Both the position numbers and the translations under genes were made by a program. A stretch of 64,000 nucleotides of DNA from Nannobrachium achirus (taxonomy: Eukaryota > Chordata > Actinopteri > Myctophiformes > Myctophidae): positions 54,623,321 to 54,687,320 of the forward strand of contig OY997640.1 in the NCBI GenBank assembly GCA_963921795.1, given 5' to 3'. The notes under the pieces were generated by a model that saw only the letters and a list, made by a program, of their open reading frames with translations, did not search any database and was not told the origin of the DNA. Below are positions 1 to 9,926 of the stretch, piece by piece. How positions within the stretch are numbered: the stretch's first letter is position 1; each line of letters starts with the position of its first letter.

Positions 1-1090
1 AAGTCTGACCTCACCAGCCCATACTTGGGCATGGACGACTTATATCTCCATATACGGAGATGGCCATATATGGAGATACGATGACATCACAGAGTCCACA
101 GCTGATGATGTGGCGTGATGTCATACAATACACAAACAAGCCCTATATAAAGGGGCAATTCTCACCAGGGAAGAGAGCATTGCCTGGAATGTTGAATCTC
201 CATATATGGAGATAACCTACGCATCACACAAAGTCTGACCTCACCAGCCCATACTTGGGCATGGACGACTTATATCTCCATATACGGAGATGGCCATATA
301 TGGAGATACGATGACATCACAGAGTCCACAGCTGATGATGTGGCGTGATGTCATACAATAAACAAACAAGCCCTATATACTGATGCGGAGATATGAGCAG
401 GGCAAAGGTGTGACGTGTGACCGACCGACCGACCGACCGACGGACGGCCGGTGGAGGTTTTGATACCAGTAAGACTCCCTAATCGGGAGATAAGCGACCG
501 TTGGTCGCTTATCTCCACAAATATCACAACCTCCACCTCTCACGTCATACGGGTAGCCATAGTTACACCTGGAATGTTGAATCTCCATATATGGAGATAA
601 CCTACGCATCACACAAAGTCTGACCTCACCAGCCCATACTTGGGCATGGACGACTTATATCTCAATATACGGAGATGGCCATATATGGAGATACGATGAC
701 ATCACAGAGTCCACAGCTGATGATGTGGCGTGATGTCATACAATACACAAACAAGCCCTATATAAAGGGGCAATTCTCACCAGGGAAGAGAGCATTGCCT
801 GGAATGTTGAATCTCCATATATGGAGATAACCTACGCATCACACAAAGTCTGACCTCACCAGCCCATACTTGGGCATGGACGACTTATATCTCCATATAC
901 GGAGATGGCCATATATGGAGATACGATGACATCACAGAGTCCACAGCTGATGATGTGGCGTGATGTCATACAATAAACAAACAAGCCCTATATACTGATG
1001 CGATACGATGACATCACAGAGTCCACAGCTGATGATGTGGCGTGATGTCATACAATAAACAAACAAGCCCTATATACTGATGCGGAGATA
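1..1090. repeat. 230-bp direct repeats with CCATATATGG palindromes
   Basis: Units beginning AAGTCTGACCTCACCAGCCC start at 1, 231, 616 and 846, spaced exactly 230 bp inside each pair. A partial copy lies at about 1003-1080. Each unit carries several ATCTCCATATATGGAGAT-type palindromes and a TGACATCAC / GTGATGTCA pair. Units 1 and 3 contain a TATA-like CCTATATAAAGG, whereas units 2 and 4 diverge just after CCCTATATA. No coding frame is convincing. The same vocabulary of short palindromes returns at 15772-18425 and 23930-24605, so this is a dispersed repeat family rather than a local satellite. Confidence 0.85.
418..516. repeat. (GACC)n tract and 14-bp perfect hairpin
   Basis: A short GACC/GACG tandem tract is followed by a GGCCGGTGGAGGTTTTGATA stretch and then a perfect stem (486-499 pairing with 503-516, loop GTT). 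A shorter copy of the tract occurs near 1118-1160. Related hairpins of the form GCGACC...GGTCGC occur near 13584, 18556 and 24587. Confidence 0.7.
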
Positions 1091-1433
1091 TGAGCAGGGC
1101 AAAGGTGTGACGTGTGACGTGTGACCGACCGACGGACGGACGGCCGGTGGAGGTTTTCATAGTAAACTGCTCCCTGACGGTCGCAACTAAACTGCTCCCT
1201 AACGGTCGCAATGAATGAACCCGTCATGCAAATTGATTCCTGAAAGAGAAATCTCATGGATACCCCCCACCCCCAATCAACACCAACAAACAACTAATTT
1301 AGAAAGCAACACATTTGCACTGCTTTTCATATCAAATAAAAGCTGCACAACGCACTGCTTTCCTCAGCTTCAGCTAGACAAATTTTGAACGCAATTGCGC
1401 AGTTGCACAACCGCAAAACATTGTTCACTAAGT
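1091..1433. other. Intergenic, no gene seen
   Basis: This holds the second copy of the GACC/GACG tract and two closely spaced copies of CGGTCGCAA-containing sequence (about 1180-1212), then AT-rich sequence. No gene or RNA was recognised. Confidence 0.5.
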
Positions 1434-2392
1434 AATGGAGGCCTAAAATGACTAAAATGCCACTTACACAGTTGCGCAATGGCTGGTAGGTGAGGGCTAA
1501 CAGTTAAATTACCTCAGCTACACAAATTATTTCCTTTGCTGACACGGCATAGGCCAGGTCTGGATTGGTATGGGTGTTACATTGTGCTGTGAAGAAGCTT
1601 GGGGGCTCTTTTGGGTCAAACAACAGCCGCTAGATGCCCATGGTCTCTGTTTCTCTACATTTGATGTTTAGCTGTGACCCCAATCCTTGTGTTAGCAGTT
1701 GAAGTCCCCTGCCTAGATGGCAAGTGCAGGTACCAGTGGGAGTGGCAGGTCACATTGTCATGTGTCTTCTACAGACCATCTTCCACCACCACCACTAAGA
1801 CCTCATGGAAAGAGGTGGTGTTAGAAGGTGGTGTTAGAAAGAGTGGTTAGAAGGAGTTGGGATTAGAAAGAGGTGTTAGAAGGAGGTGTTAGAAGGAGGT
1901 GGTGGAAGCCGATCTGTTGAAGACATGACAATGTGAACTCGCCACTCCCACTCGTACCTGCACCTGCCATCTATGCAGGGAACTTCAACTGCAAACACAA
2001 GGATTGTGGTTACAGCTAAACATCAAATGTAGAGAAACAGAGCCCATGGGCCTCTAGCGGCTGTTGTTTGTCCCAGAAGAGCCACACAAGCTTCTTCACT
2101 GCACAATGTAACACCCATACCAAAGAGTAATATTATGCCAGTAAAGCATTATTTGATATTGATATATTGATATTTTTATATGATGCCAATGTAATGGAGG
2201 CCTAAAATGACTAAAATGCCTCTTGCACAGGCTGGTAGGTCAGGGCTAACACTTAAATTCCCTCAGCTACACAAATTTAGAATGCATTTGCACAGTTGAG
2301 CAAACGCAAAAGCAATGGAAGCCTAAAATGACTAAACTGCGTCTTGCACAGTTGCGCAATGGCTGGTAGCTGAGGGCTAACCGTTAAATATA
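1434..2392. repeat. Foldback element with about 230-bp inverted arms
   Basis: The left arm (about 1565-1798) and right arm (about 1893-2121) are imperfect reverse complements. Examples are GGTATGGGTGTTACATTGTG against CACAATGTAACACCCATACC, and CATTTGATGTTTAGCTGT against ACAGCTAAACATCAAATG. A GA-rich spacer with repeated GAAGGAGGTGTTA units separates them. Outside the arms, a segment beginning AATGGAGGCCTAAAATGACT occurs in direct orientation at about 1435, 2193 and, slightly changed, 2317. No open frame spans it, so it is a non-coding foldback-type element. Confidence 0.75.
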
Positions 2393-2509
2393 ATGTACTT
2401 TTAAAAAAGACCCGTCTTCCATTTGTTAAAATTGCATGACGGGTTGAATTCATAGGGCCGGATGATTTTCTAAGTACACTGTATGTATGTATGTACAATG
2501 TATTCTTCC

Positions 2510-2862
2510 AGACGGCGTCATGCAATTCTGCAAGATCAAAAAGGCCAACAAGCGGCAATCCTATGCATAGAGTTATAAGAAGAATAGAGAGGACACAATT
2601 ATATTCTATAAGCGTGAGGAGGCGACGCCGGGTCCCGTCGTTGTCCACTACGGGGGCGGCCGCGGGGAGAGGCTGGTCGAGAGCCTTGCGAGAAACGTCA
2701 ATTCAGACGTCATAATTGTGACAGCCCTAAATGGGGGTCCTACCAAGAGCCGTGTTCAGAAGAAACCCCCGGCGGGCACCAAGGTCAACGGGCACGAAAC
2801 CACCGAAGACCAGACCGGCGGCACAGAGGAATCCTCCACTCCTCCCACGCAGACCAATCCAC
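2510..2862. other. GC-rich segment open on both strands, unassigned
   Basis: The segment is richer in G+C and CpG than its surroundings. The plus strand is open from about 2576 to 3000 and would read ...VVVHYGGGRGERLVESLAR... without a start codon. The minus strand is open over 2277-2690 and includes a hydrophobic stretch reading SILLITLCIGLPLVGLF. I do not recognise either translation, and two overlapping open frames in GC-rich DNA can arise by chance. It may be an old coding remnant of a mobile element. Confidence 0.25.
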
Positions 2863-2950
2863 GGTTGGAGAGAGATCTCCAGATCTCCATCTCTAAGGGC
2901 ATCCTCGGTTGGAGAGAGATCTCCAGATCTCCATCTCTAAGGGCATCCTC
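2863..2950. repeat. 44-bp perfect tandem duplication
   Basis: Two back-to-back identical 44-bp units (2863-2906, 2907-2950) start GGTTGGAGAGAGATCTCC and end GGGCATCCTC. Each carries overlapping GAGATCTC palindromes. Confidence 0.85.
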
Positions 2951-3542
2951 GGGTGTAGTGGATAAATCTTATTCGCTCTGTAGTGGCACATCCTCCTTGC
3001 TCTGGCTGCGGCCACTCAGTAGGATTTGTAAAGAGTGGATCTCTGCTTTGTACAGATGCAATTCCTGCCGTACCTTTGAACTTTGACTATTGAGCGGCTG
3101 ATGGGAGGGCTCAACAAAGTGCCAGTTCTTATACCGGCATTTAGGTCTGTCCCATTGGTTAGTGTCTATCACTGCCGGGTGACAGTTGAGTGACAGTTGA
3201 GCAGTGCTGTATTGAACCCTTGTGTATGTGGACCCTGTAACAGCACAACGACGCTCCGGTCGTCATCCTAACACCACTTCCTGGTTATCTCCACCGCACA
3301 GATGACTTCTTCTTGTCAACTTCATGTTCTGTAAAGACAAAAAAGAAAGAAGATCTTAGTAGCTTAATGACTAGTACTGTATGTAGTATTAAAATGTATA
3401 TATTTTTTTATGTCCAATGTATTTGTATTTAGGTTCATAAAGATAACATGAGTATATAACTAAAAACGTTTGAAATGAAAACAAAAGGTTAGATTTCAGG
3501 ATTACTGTTCAAAAATAAAAAGAAATATTCAGGATTCCAATT
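2951..3542. other. Intergenic, no gene seen
   Basis: Mixed sequence, AT-rich from about 3320. It includes a GAGTGACAGTTGAG short duplication near 3187. No gene, RNA or clear mobile element was recognised. Confidence 0.4.
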
Positions 3543-3635
3543 CAAAAGAAGCAAAAATAGCCGATCTACAAGCTCAAAACGCACCGCAGCGCGATGCGTT
3601 TTGAGCTTGTAGATCTGCTATTTTTGCTTCTTTTG
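3543..3635. repeat. 41-bp-armed palindrome of the CAGATCTACAAGCTC family
   Basis: The left arm 3543-3583 and right arm 3595-3635 pair at 40 of 41 positions around an 11-nt loop rich in CG. The core reads AGC(C/A)GATCTACAAGCTC and its complement. The next bases are AAAACG in both arms rather than the more common ACAACG, so both arms carry the matching change. Pairing continues into the flank CAAAAGAAGC / GCTTCTTTTG, which is not shared with other copies. Confidence 0.9.
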
Positions 3636-3913
3636 TATAAGATACTAGAATGACAAAGTAGAACGTAGCAATGTGGCCCTCTGGAGTGAAGGTGGAAATA
3701 TAGTGGCCCTCGCCATCATCAAAGTTTCCCACCCCTGAATTAAAGGGTGATGTCATAATATTGAGGCATACAATATATAAGGGCCATGAGAGGGGCCGTC
3801 TATGCCCACGATAACAAGGTATATATGGGGAGATTGTGATGTCTTATTGGCTGAAGGGTTACAAGGGATGATGAGTAAAAACGCAGGGAACAATAGTGTG
3901 TTGCCCACACTAA
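3636..3913. other. Intergenic, no gene seen
   Basis: AT-rich sequence with the phrase ATATATGGGGAGATTGTGAT near 3821, related to the CCATATATGG repeats. No gene was recognised. Confidence 0.4.
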
Positions 3914-5606
3914 TAAACACATGTTATCTTCATTATTTATCTATCAGTCAAGTTCTCCTCGACAGTACAAAGGCAGGGCCCTTAGCCAATGAGGTGCAGC
4001 CAAAGGGTATATCTTTGTGCCCATACATGGTGTTACATGTGAGCCCACACTGTTTCGTAGGAACAGTATTTCTGGTTAGAAAGTTGCAATTCTGGGAAAT
4101 TGCAAGTGTGGTTGCCTGACCAACAGCTTAACTTTTCTGTGCAGCCTTACAACCTGGTTAACATTACTCAAAATGTTTACAAAAAAATCACACCCAACGT
4201 GAAGTGAGCGGTGGTCGTGCTTGCATAACATCTTCAGACTAGGATTTGAGTCAAGGATGTACAGGCTATGCTACACACACACGTTTTGCTATGGCAAAAC
4301 GCTGAGGAAAAAGGCTACAGACATACGACACATGACATCACTAGACAAACATGATGCTACGTACACACATTTTGCTATGGCAAAACGCTGAGGAAAAAGG
4401 CTACATACACATGCACAGCCACTCTATGGAGCGGTTTACCACCGCTCAAAAACAGTTTTCACGTTGCTGGCAGGAGGAATCTAAAATCAAATATCGTTTT
4501 AAACGGTCAATTAAATGAAGTCACCTAATTTGCAACAAATTACATCTTGCATATAATTCTACATTGATTCAAATTCTGAACTTTGACATGCGGAGGGAGT
4601 CGGGGAGATAGGTGGGTTATTGCTAATTGAGTCTAATGATCATTATAACAATGTCCTGACAATCAAAATATGTCTGAATATTTGATGGGGTGTCATTAAA
4701 ATCTATGTTGACAATGACGTGGCACACTGCCTATCTACAAAATAAAAACATGGCACTTCATTTCAAAAAGGTTGCTGACCCCTGCAATAGTGTGTTGCCC
4801 ATAGCAACCACACTATCTAACTATAAACTAAAAAAATCACACCCAATGTGAAGTGAGCGGTGGTCGTGCTTGCATAACATCTTCAGACTAGGATTTGAGT
4901 CTAGGATGTACAGGCTATGCTACACACACACGTTTTGCTATGGCAAAACGCTGAGGAAAAAGGCTACAGACATACGACATATCATATGACATCACTAGAC
5001 AAACATGATGCTACGCACACACATTTTGCTATGGCAAAACGCTGAGGAAAAAGGCTACGGACACACGCACAGCTACGGACACACACACATTTTGCTATGG
5101 CAAAACGCTGAGGAAAAAGGCTTAAGACATAGCCTACGACATATGACATCACTAGACAAACATGATGCTACGCACACACATTTTACTATGGCAAAACGCT
5201 GAGAAAAAAGGCTACAGACATACGACATATGACATCACTAGACAAACATGATGCTACGCACACACATTTTACTATGGCAAAACGCTGAGGAAAAAGGCTA
5301 CGGACACACGCACAGCCACTTATAGGAGCGGTTTGCACCGCTCAAAAATACTGTTCCTATGAAACAGTGTGGGCACGCATGTAACACCATGTATGGGCAC
5401 AAAGATCTGCCCTTTGCAAGTGTGGTTGCTGACGTGACTATATTCTGCAGCGTGCTGTCATGCGAAGCTCAACCAATACTCCAGCTACCACCACTCCTAG
5501 ATGTTTTCCCACCAATTTCCAATTGCACCTCATTGGCTAAGGGCCCTGCCTTTGTACTGTCGGGGAGAACTTGATAGATACACAAATAAATAAATAATGA
5601 AGATAA
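3914..5606. mobile_element. Large foldback element with a tandem-repeat core
   Basis: The left end (about 3916-4077) and right end (about 5345-5606) are inverted copies. The blocks ATGTTATCTTCATTATTTAT, GACAGTACAAAGGCAGGGCC and CCATACATGGTGTTACATG recur in reverse complement on the right, where about 100 bp extra lies between blocks. The interior contains seven copies of a unit centred on TTTTGCTATGGCAAAACGCT (near 4286, 4371, 4935, 5025, 5091, 5181, 5271). A longer direct repeat (4184-4330 against 4831-4977) and two GAGCGGTTT...CCGCTC hairpins (4426, 5326) are also present. No transposase frame was found. It resembles foldback elements, which carry long internally repetitive inverted ends. 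Confidence 0.75.
4520..4786. mobile_element. hAT-type MITE remnant, 5' truncated
   Basis: It ends in AAAAAGGTTGCTGACCCCTG, matching the 3' end of the complete element at 10758-11532. Internal sequence (a GGGAGA...GTGGGYTATTGCT block, then TCTAATGATCATTA) is also shared. The opposite terminus is not visible. It lies in the middle of the foldback element and separates its two direct-repeat halves, so it probably inserted later. Confidence 0.6.
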
Positions 5607-5948
5607 CATACTGGTCTCGCCTTTCAGGCTAGCCCACAATTAGCCAAATCTATGTCCGTCTGTGTGTCTGTCTGTCTGCGCTTACACCCATCCAATGGGT
5701 TAAACCCCTGAACGCAGAGTGACGTCATTCAATGGGACCAGCATTGCGGTTCTTGGTGACGTCACCATCAACAAGTGCGGCCTGATATAAATTACAAGGC
5801 CCGCTCTGCTGGAGCATAAGTCATAAAACTACAACGTTAACGCTCAAAAAGACTACACCGCACTACACCGCGGACCCGACTCTGATACGGGCTTCAGTCG
5901 TCTTCATTACATAAGTCGAAAGTCAAAGTAAAAAAATAAAAACATTCC
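5607..5948. other. Intergenic with TGTC-rich tract, no gene seen
   Basis: It contains CTCGCCTTTCAGGCTAGCCC near 5616 (related to 20566-20662) and a short TGTCTGTCTG tract near 5665. No gene was recognised. Confidence 0.4.
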
Positions 5949-6014
5949 ATTGTGAAAATAGCAGATCTACATGCTCACAACGTTGTGAGCATGTAGATCT
6001 GCTATTTTCACAAT
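5949..6014. repeat. Perfect 66-bp palindrome of the CAGATCTACAAGCTC family
   Basis: Positions 5949-5981 and 5982-6014 are exact reverse complements with no spacer, centred on AACGTT. The core reads AGCAGATCTACATGCTC, with ATGCTC where most copies have AAGCTC, and the other arm carries the matching GAGCAT. The outermost ATTGTG/CACAAT pair is private to this copy. Confidence 0.95.
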
Positions 6015-6061
6015 TTCTGCCTCTATATATTTGACAATTTGGACAATGTTTAATTTGTCAT

Positions 6062-6230
6062 TTTAGAGGTATTAAAAAGTCCTTAAAAGTCCTTAAATTG
6101 TCACTTTAGAAATGTGCAGATACCCTTTATACACTTAAACTTTATAATGGTTTGTTTACTGTTGAGTGAGAAAACAATGTTGCACATTAAGTTAATCATC
6201 TGGGGACCCCCCAAAATAATTGGGGGGGGG
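6062..6230. mobile_element. hAT-like MITE fragment
   Basis: A block including AGAAATGTGCAGATACCC, then ACACTTAAACTTT and GGTTTGTTTACTGTTGAGTG, is shared with 11756-11870. It is followed by GGGGACCCCCCAAAATAATT, typical of fish hAT-type MITEs with GGTTCTCAACC ends. Boundaries are uncertain. Confidence 0.5.
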
Positions 6231-6931
6231 TCGTGTGTGATGTGATGACATCATCAAACGATAAAGTCGGCTTCAACTCAACTTTTTACTGAGTCGAGTC
6301 GACTTGCAAAAATCACAAGTCGTTAATGCCCTAGTGTGTTTATGCATGTGCGTAGCCAATCATCAAGCTACAGCTGACAGCCTTTAAAGCAATGACTGTA
6401 AATAAGGACAGTAAAGAGTTTTAAATGTGATGTAAAGTGTCATGAATGAAACACTCATCTAAAGTGCTGTTCCACTCATTTTGGAGCTGCACCCTCTAGC
6501 TAGCGGAGTCCCCACAAGTTCTTTTTCTCACCACTAGGGGGATGTACCCTCAAGCCCTTACCATGTTGACGTCACTTAAAGGAGCCTGAAACCCCGCCTC
6601 TATGTTCATTTTCCCTATCACAAGTGACTCATTTATATCCTACTAATAAAGGAGCAAACTCACGCTCTAACGCTCTAACGCTCAACTCACTCATGCTCTA
6701 ACGCTCTAACACTCACGCTTATCTACGTTTATCTATTCACTCGCTTCAGCAACTGATCCCAAAGTTCACATGGTATTGGCCATTAGCATTATACCAACAC
6801 TGACGGAGCCCGAATTTCATTTCTCCCAAAGTAAAGCAGTTTTTTTGCGTTTTCTTAACCACTTCTGTTGAACTCTGCTGTCTGTTGCCAGGGTTACGGT
6901 CCGTTCCTCCAGGCCATGGGATCTGTAGCCC
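6231..6931. other. Intergenic, no gene seen
   Basis: A cluster of GCTCTAACGCTCTAACGCTC short repeats lies at about 6664-6715. Otherwise this is non-coding sequence without recognisable features. Confidence 0.4.
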
Positions 6932-7004
6932 CACACACACACACACACACACACACACCCCTTTCTCTCACAGTTAGGAATGTTTCTCTCTCTCTCTCTC
7001 TCTC
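6932..7004. repeat. (CA)n and (CT)n microsatellites
   Basis: A (CA)n run of about 26 bp is followed after about 30 bp by a (TC)n run of about 20 bp. Confidence 0.9.
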
Positions 7005-7024
7005 ACACACTTTCACCGGGTGCG

Positions 7025-7072
7025 TTTGACATATTTTGGAGCACATATCTTCGAACGGGTAAGGTCTAGTAA
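7025..7072 (+). mobile_element. Helitron-like 3' terminus (candidate)
   Basis: The sequence TTTTGGAGCACATATCTTCG, then AACGGGTAAGGTCTAG followed by T, closely matches 32198-32232, which also ends CTAG before T. Helitrons end in CTRR and insert between A and T. No complete Rep/helicase gene is present, and only the end is recognisable. Confidence 0.4.
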
Positions 7073-8628
7073 TATATATTTATAGAAAAAGTGATTTTGG
7101 GTTTCATGCAGCTTTAAGTCAGTGAGTCAACAAGGCTTAGGGAGGACATTGGAATTGTGCCAGAACTGTGAGCTTGTAGATCAATGTAAAAACATAATGT
7201 GGCAGATTTTCAACACATGCAGTCATTTTTCAAAAAGTTTGCACAGAACACAATTACATTTATTCTACCACTGCCTACTTCGTCAAATTATATCAAAACT
7301 AGGTAACAGTATTTACATTGTAATTCATTCATAACTTATTCAAAAAAGAAATGTGAGCCCATAATTCACGAGGGGTTGTTCCTGGAGGCGTGGTGTAACG
7401 GTTTCCACTTATATTTGTTCAGGGGTGCCAGGTAGACTCTGTCTACCAGAGAAATATTTGATTTGATACTTCTCCTTTTTTTATATTTATGAGTTCTTCC
7501 TCATCTGGAGTTTAAACCATGTGAATACCGCACAAAGGATTTATATATAAAATATAATCCTTGTTGAGAAATAAACCAACACAACACTTTGACAATTCAA
7601 GTTCAACTCATTTAGTGATTGAAATCAGCCCAAAAACATTCAACTCATCATCATCATCATCAGTTCATAACAACCCAGATCAAGAATGCAAAACAACAAA
7701 CCATAAACCAACAAGAGGAGCTCACGTTTCCAAAACAAACAGAAGAAAACAAAAACAAAATATAGTCAGCTCACTCGAGCACCTTGGTTACATACAAGTT
7801 ACGTTTCCACCCAAAAACACACTTGAACGCACGACAGCATTGGCCGTGTACAATTGAATTCAATGAATGGACAACCAGTCTTTTAATAAATAAATAAACT
7901 GTCCGTTCTCCGGATTGAACGCACGCGCACCCACGCAAGCACGCAACGCGAGGCGAGACAACGCAAAGTCAATGTCAAAGTTCCTCCACTTCACCGAGGA
8001 AGTCGGCAGGTTCACACAAGTCAAACGAAATAAAGTTAACGCTCCCAGTTAGGATCGATTCAGAAAGGCATGCATGAAAGAGCTCAGATGAGAAGAATTA
8101 CCGTCCTGCGCAGCAGTGCCAGTGATGATGAACGGGATCACGGGAACAACTCCATTGGTGGCGGCGGCGTTCAAGTTCACGGCCAAACAATGTTGTTCCT
8201 CGTTGAACAACACATCTTCCAGCGTCGCATCGGGCTGTTGTTTAATGCTCCGTGTTGGGGTGCAATGGGCTCTCTTCCGCGGGGTTTAACGTCCACAACG
8301 GCCGGCCTAACGCGCACTTTTCACGGGCTAAAACATACAGCTTCCACGCTGTGTAGAGGGTCTGACTTCCTCACGTTCACAGGTCCAACGGCGCTCACAC
8401 TCAAGCTCGCGCCAGGCGCAATGACAGGGCATTTAAAGACAACGTCACAACGGTGACTGCAGGTTGGGAAACGGACGGCTCGGGGACCATTTCGGGCCCT
8501 GCTAGTGGCAGATGTGACTCAATGAAATTGAATGCTGCCCTCAGGTCACATTCCAATCCTTATAAGTCACATCTGCTCACAGTGGCATAGTGGTATATTA
8601 GGCCTAGAAGAATTATTGAATGCTTTAG
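7073..8628. other. Mostly unique, CpG-rich from 7900, unassigned
   Basis: The first part is AT-rich and non-coding. From about 7900 to 8470 the CpG density rises. The minus strand is open from about 8281 down to 8053 and would read ...QQPDATLEDVLFNEEQHCLA... after a stop and without a start codon. I cannot assign it. An inverted pair GCAGATGTGACT / AGTCACATCTGC flanks 8506-8577. This could be a diverged exon, a promoter or an old element. Confidence 0.25.
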
Positions 8629-9135
8629 CTATTGAAAAATAGCATATACAAGATCTGCGTGTAGATCTGCTATTTTTGAAAACGTTGCGAAAATGTGTGC
8701 AAATCTTTGAATATTTGTATTTTTAAAGTGAACGTTTGCAACGTTCACGTTTTGCTTCTGGGTGGTCCCTGGAACTAGATATTTTGAGATTGGGGTCCGT
8801 GGCCAAATAAATATCATTTTGGGGGATCCTTCACATGATAAGGTTTGAGAACCACTGACATAGTCGTCTCTCAAGAACAGGCTAACTGAGCTCCAGTTAA
8901 GTGAAAAGGACATTTTCTTTGACGATGGCTGGCCAGATTGCTGACATAGAAACATAGGGTTTTTCCAAAAAAGACACTTATAGAATCGGGTACAAATTTT
9001 AATTTTCATGATTTAAAAAAGAAATAGCAGATCTACAAGCTCGCAGCACGGCACTCGGTGCCGCGCTGTGAGCTTGTATATCTGCTATTTTTCAATAGTT
9101 AAAGCATAAAATAATGATACACAATAATGTGTACC
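8629..9135. mobile_element. Composite MITE carrying two CAGATCTAC hairpins
   Basis: It begins near GCTTTAGCTATTGAAAAATA and ends CAATAGTTAAAGCATAAAAT, so the ends are inverted. Close to each end lies a hairpin of the CAGATCTACAAGCTC family: a short one at about 8635-8682 and a complete one at 9021-9091 (arms 9021-9054 and 9058-9091, loop TCG). The middle has GGTTTGAGAACCACTG (8846-8861), the inverted form of the common hAT end. Rearranged relatives lie at 12893-13340 and 13969-14190. Confidence 0.65.
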
Positions 9136-9373
9136 CGTTCTAAATGGGTTAATAGATCCTGGCTTTGTAAATGAGGGTACAGATATGGCAAAGTTTGAGA
9201 TCCCATAAAGTTCATTTAAGAACATTTTTAGAGGTGGTGGGGAAAATGATCACCATGTAGTTTTATTGATCAGAGATTCGTTTTTCTGAGAATTAAACCG
9301 CACTTTGGTCGTGTGGAGTGCAACTTTAACCATACACTGTTTATGCTGGACAATGTAACTGAACAAGGTAGAG

Positions 9374-9868
9374 CAGGGGCGTCAATTGGGTATGGCAGGG
9401 GTATGCAGTTGCCATACCCTGGGTCCAGGGGGTAAAATAAAAGTCAGTTTTAAATATAAATCCATGAATGTCTCTTTGTCTATCTGCGCTGGTTATTATG
9501 TTGTTAAATTACAATAAAATAACTACAAATGCAACGTTTAACAAAATGGTCACTTTAACAAGGTATTATAAGTATATTCTCCCCAGCTTGACAGAATGGT
9601 ATATTCCCAGGCGCAATTCATTATTGTTAATTGTGGCACGTTTACTAACATGCCAAGTTTAACTGCATTTGAAAAACCATTCCAGGCTTCCATATTCAGC
9701 CCAAGAGCAGAAACGGGGGAAACATATAATGTACTCCTTAAAATAAATGTATCATGCCTGTTGCTAAGGTATGGCATCATGACTGGTGTCTTGCACGCGT
9801 GCCTTAACGCGCGTGCAAGACACCGGTCATGTTGCCATACCTTAGCTTTTTCTGAACTGACGCCACTG
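9374..9868. mobile_element. hAT-type MITE, 495 bp, perfect 8-bp TSD
   Basis: The terminal sequences CAGGGGCGTCA and TGACGCCACTG form imperfect inverted repeats. The element is flanked by the direct duplication AGGTAGAG at 9366-9373 and 9869-9876, which is diagnostic of hAT-superfamily insertion. It contains a long internal hairpin at about 9763-9847. No transposase frame is present, so it is non-autonomous. Confidence 0.9.
9763..9847. repeat. Long internal hairpin in MITE
   Basis: GCTAAGGTATGGCA followed by TGACTGGTGTCTTGCACGCG pairs with CGCGTGCAAGACACCGGTCA followed by TGCCATACCTTAGC. The stem is about 38 bp with a short loop. The outer part repeats the GGTATGGCA sequence found near the element's own 5' end. 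Confidence 0.85.
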
Positions 9869-9926
9869 AGGTAGAGTTCCCCAATAGGCTCTATGCACAG
9901 GCAGACATATAGGAGAAAAGCTGGGT

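Noticed and set aside
2277..2648. Minus-strand frame with a hydrophobic stretch as a membrane-protein gene
   Set aside because: There is no ATG start, no splice context, and an equally open frame on the other strand. Not supported as a gene.
8070..8456. Plus-strand 128-residue frame in the CpG-rich region
   Set aside because: The composition looks like a shadow of GC-rich DNA. The minus strand reads more protein-like, but neither is recognisable.
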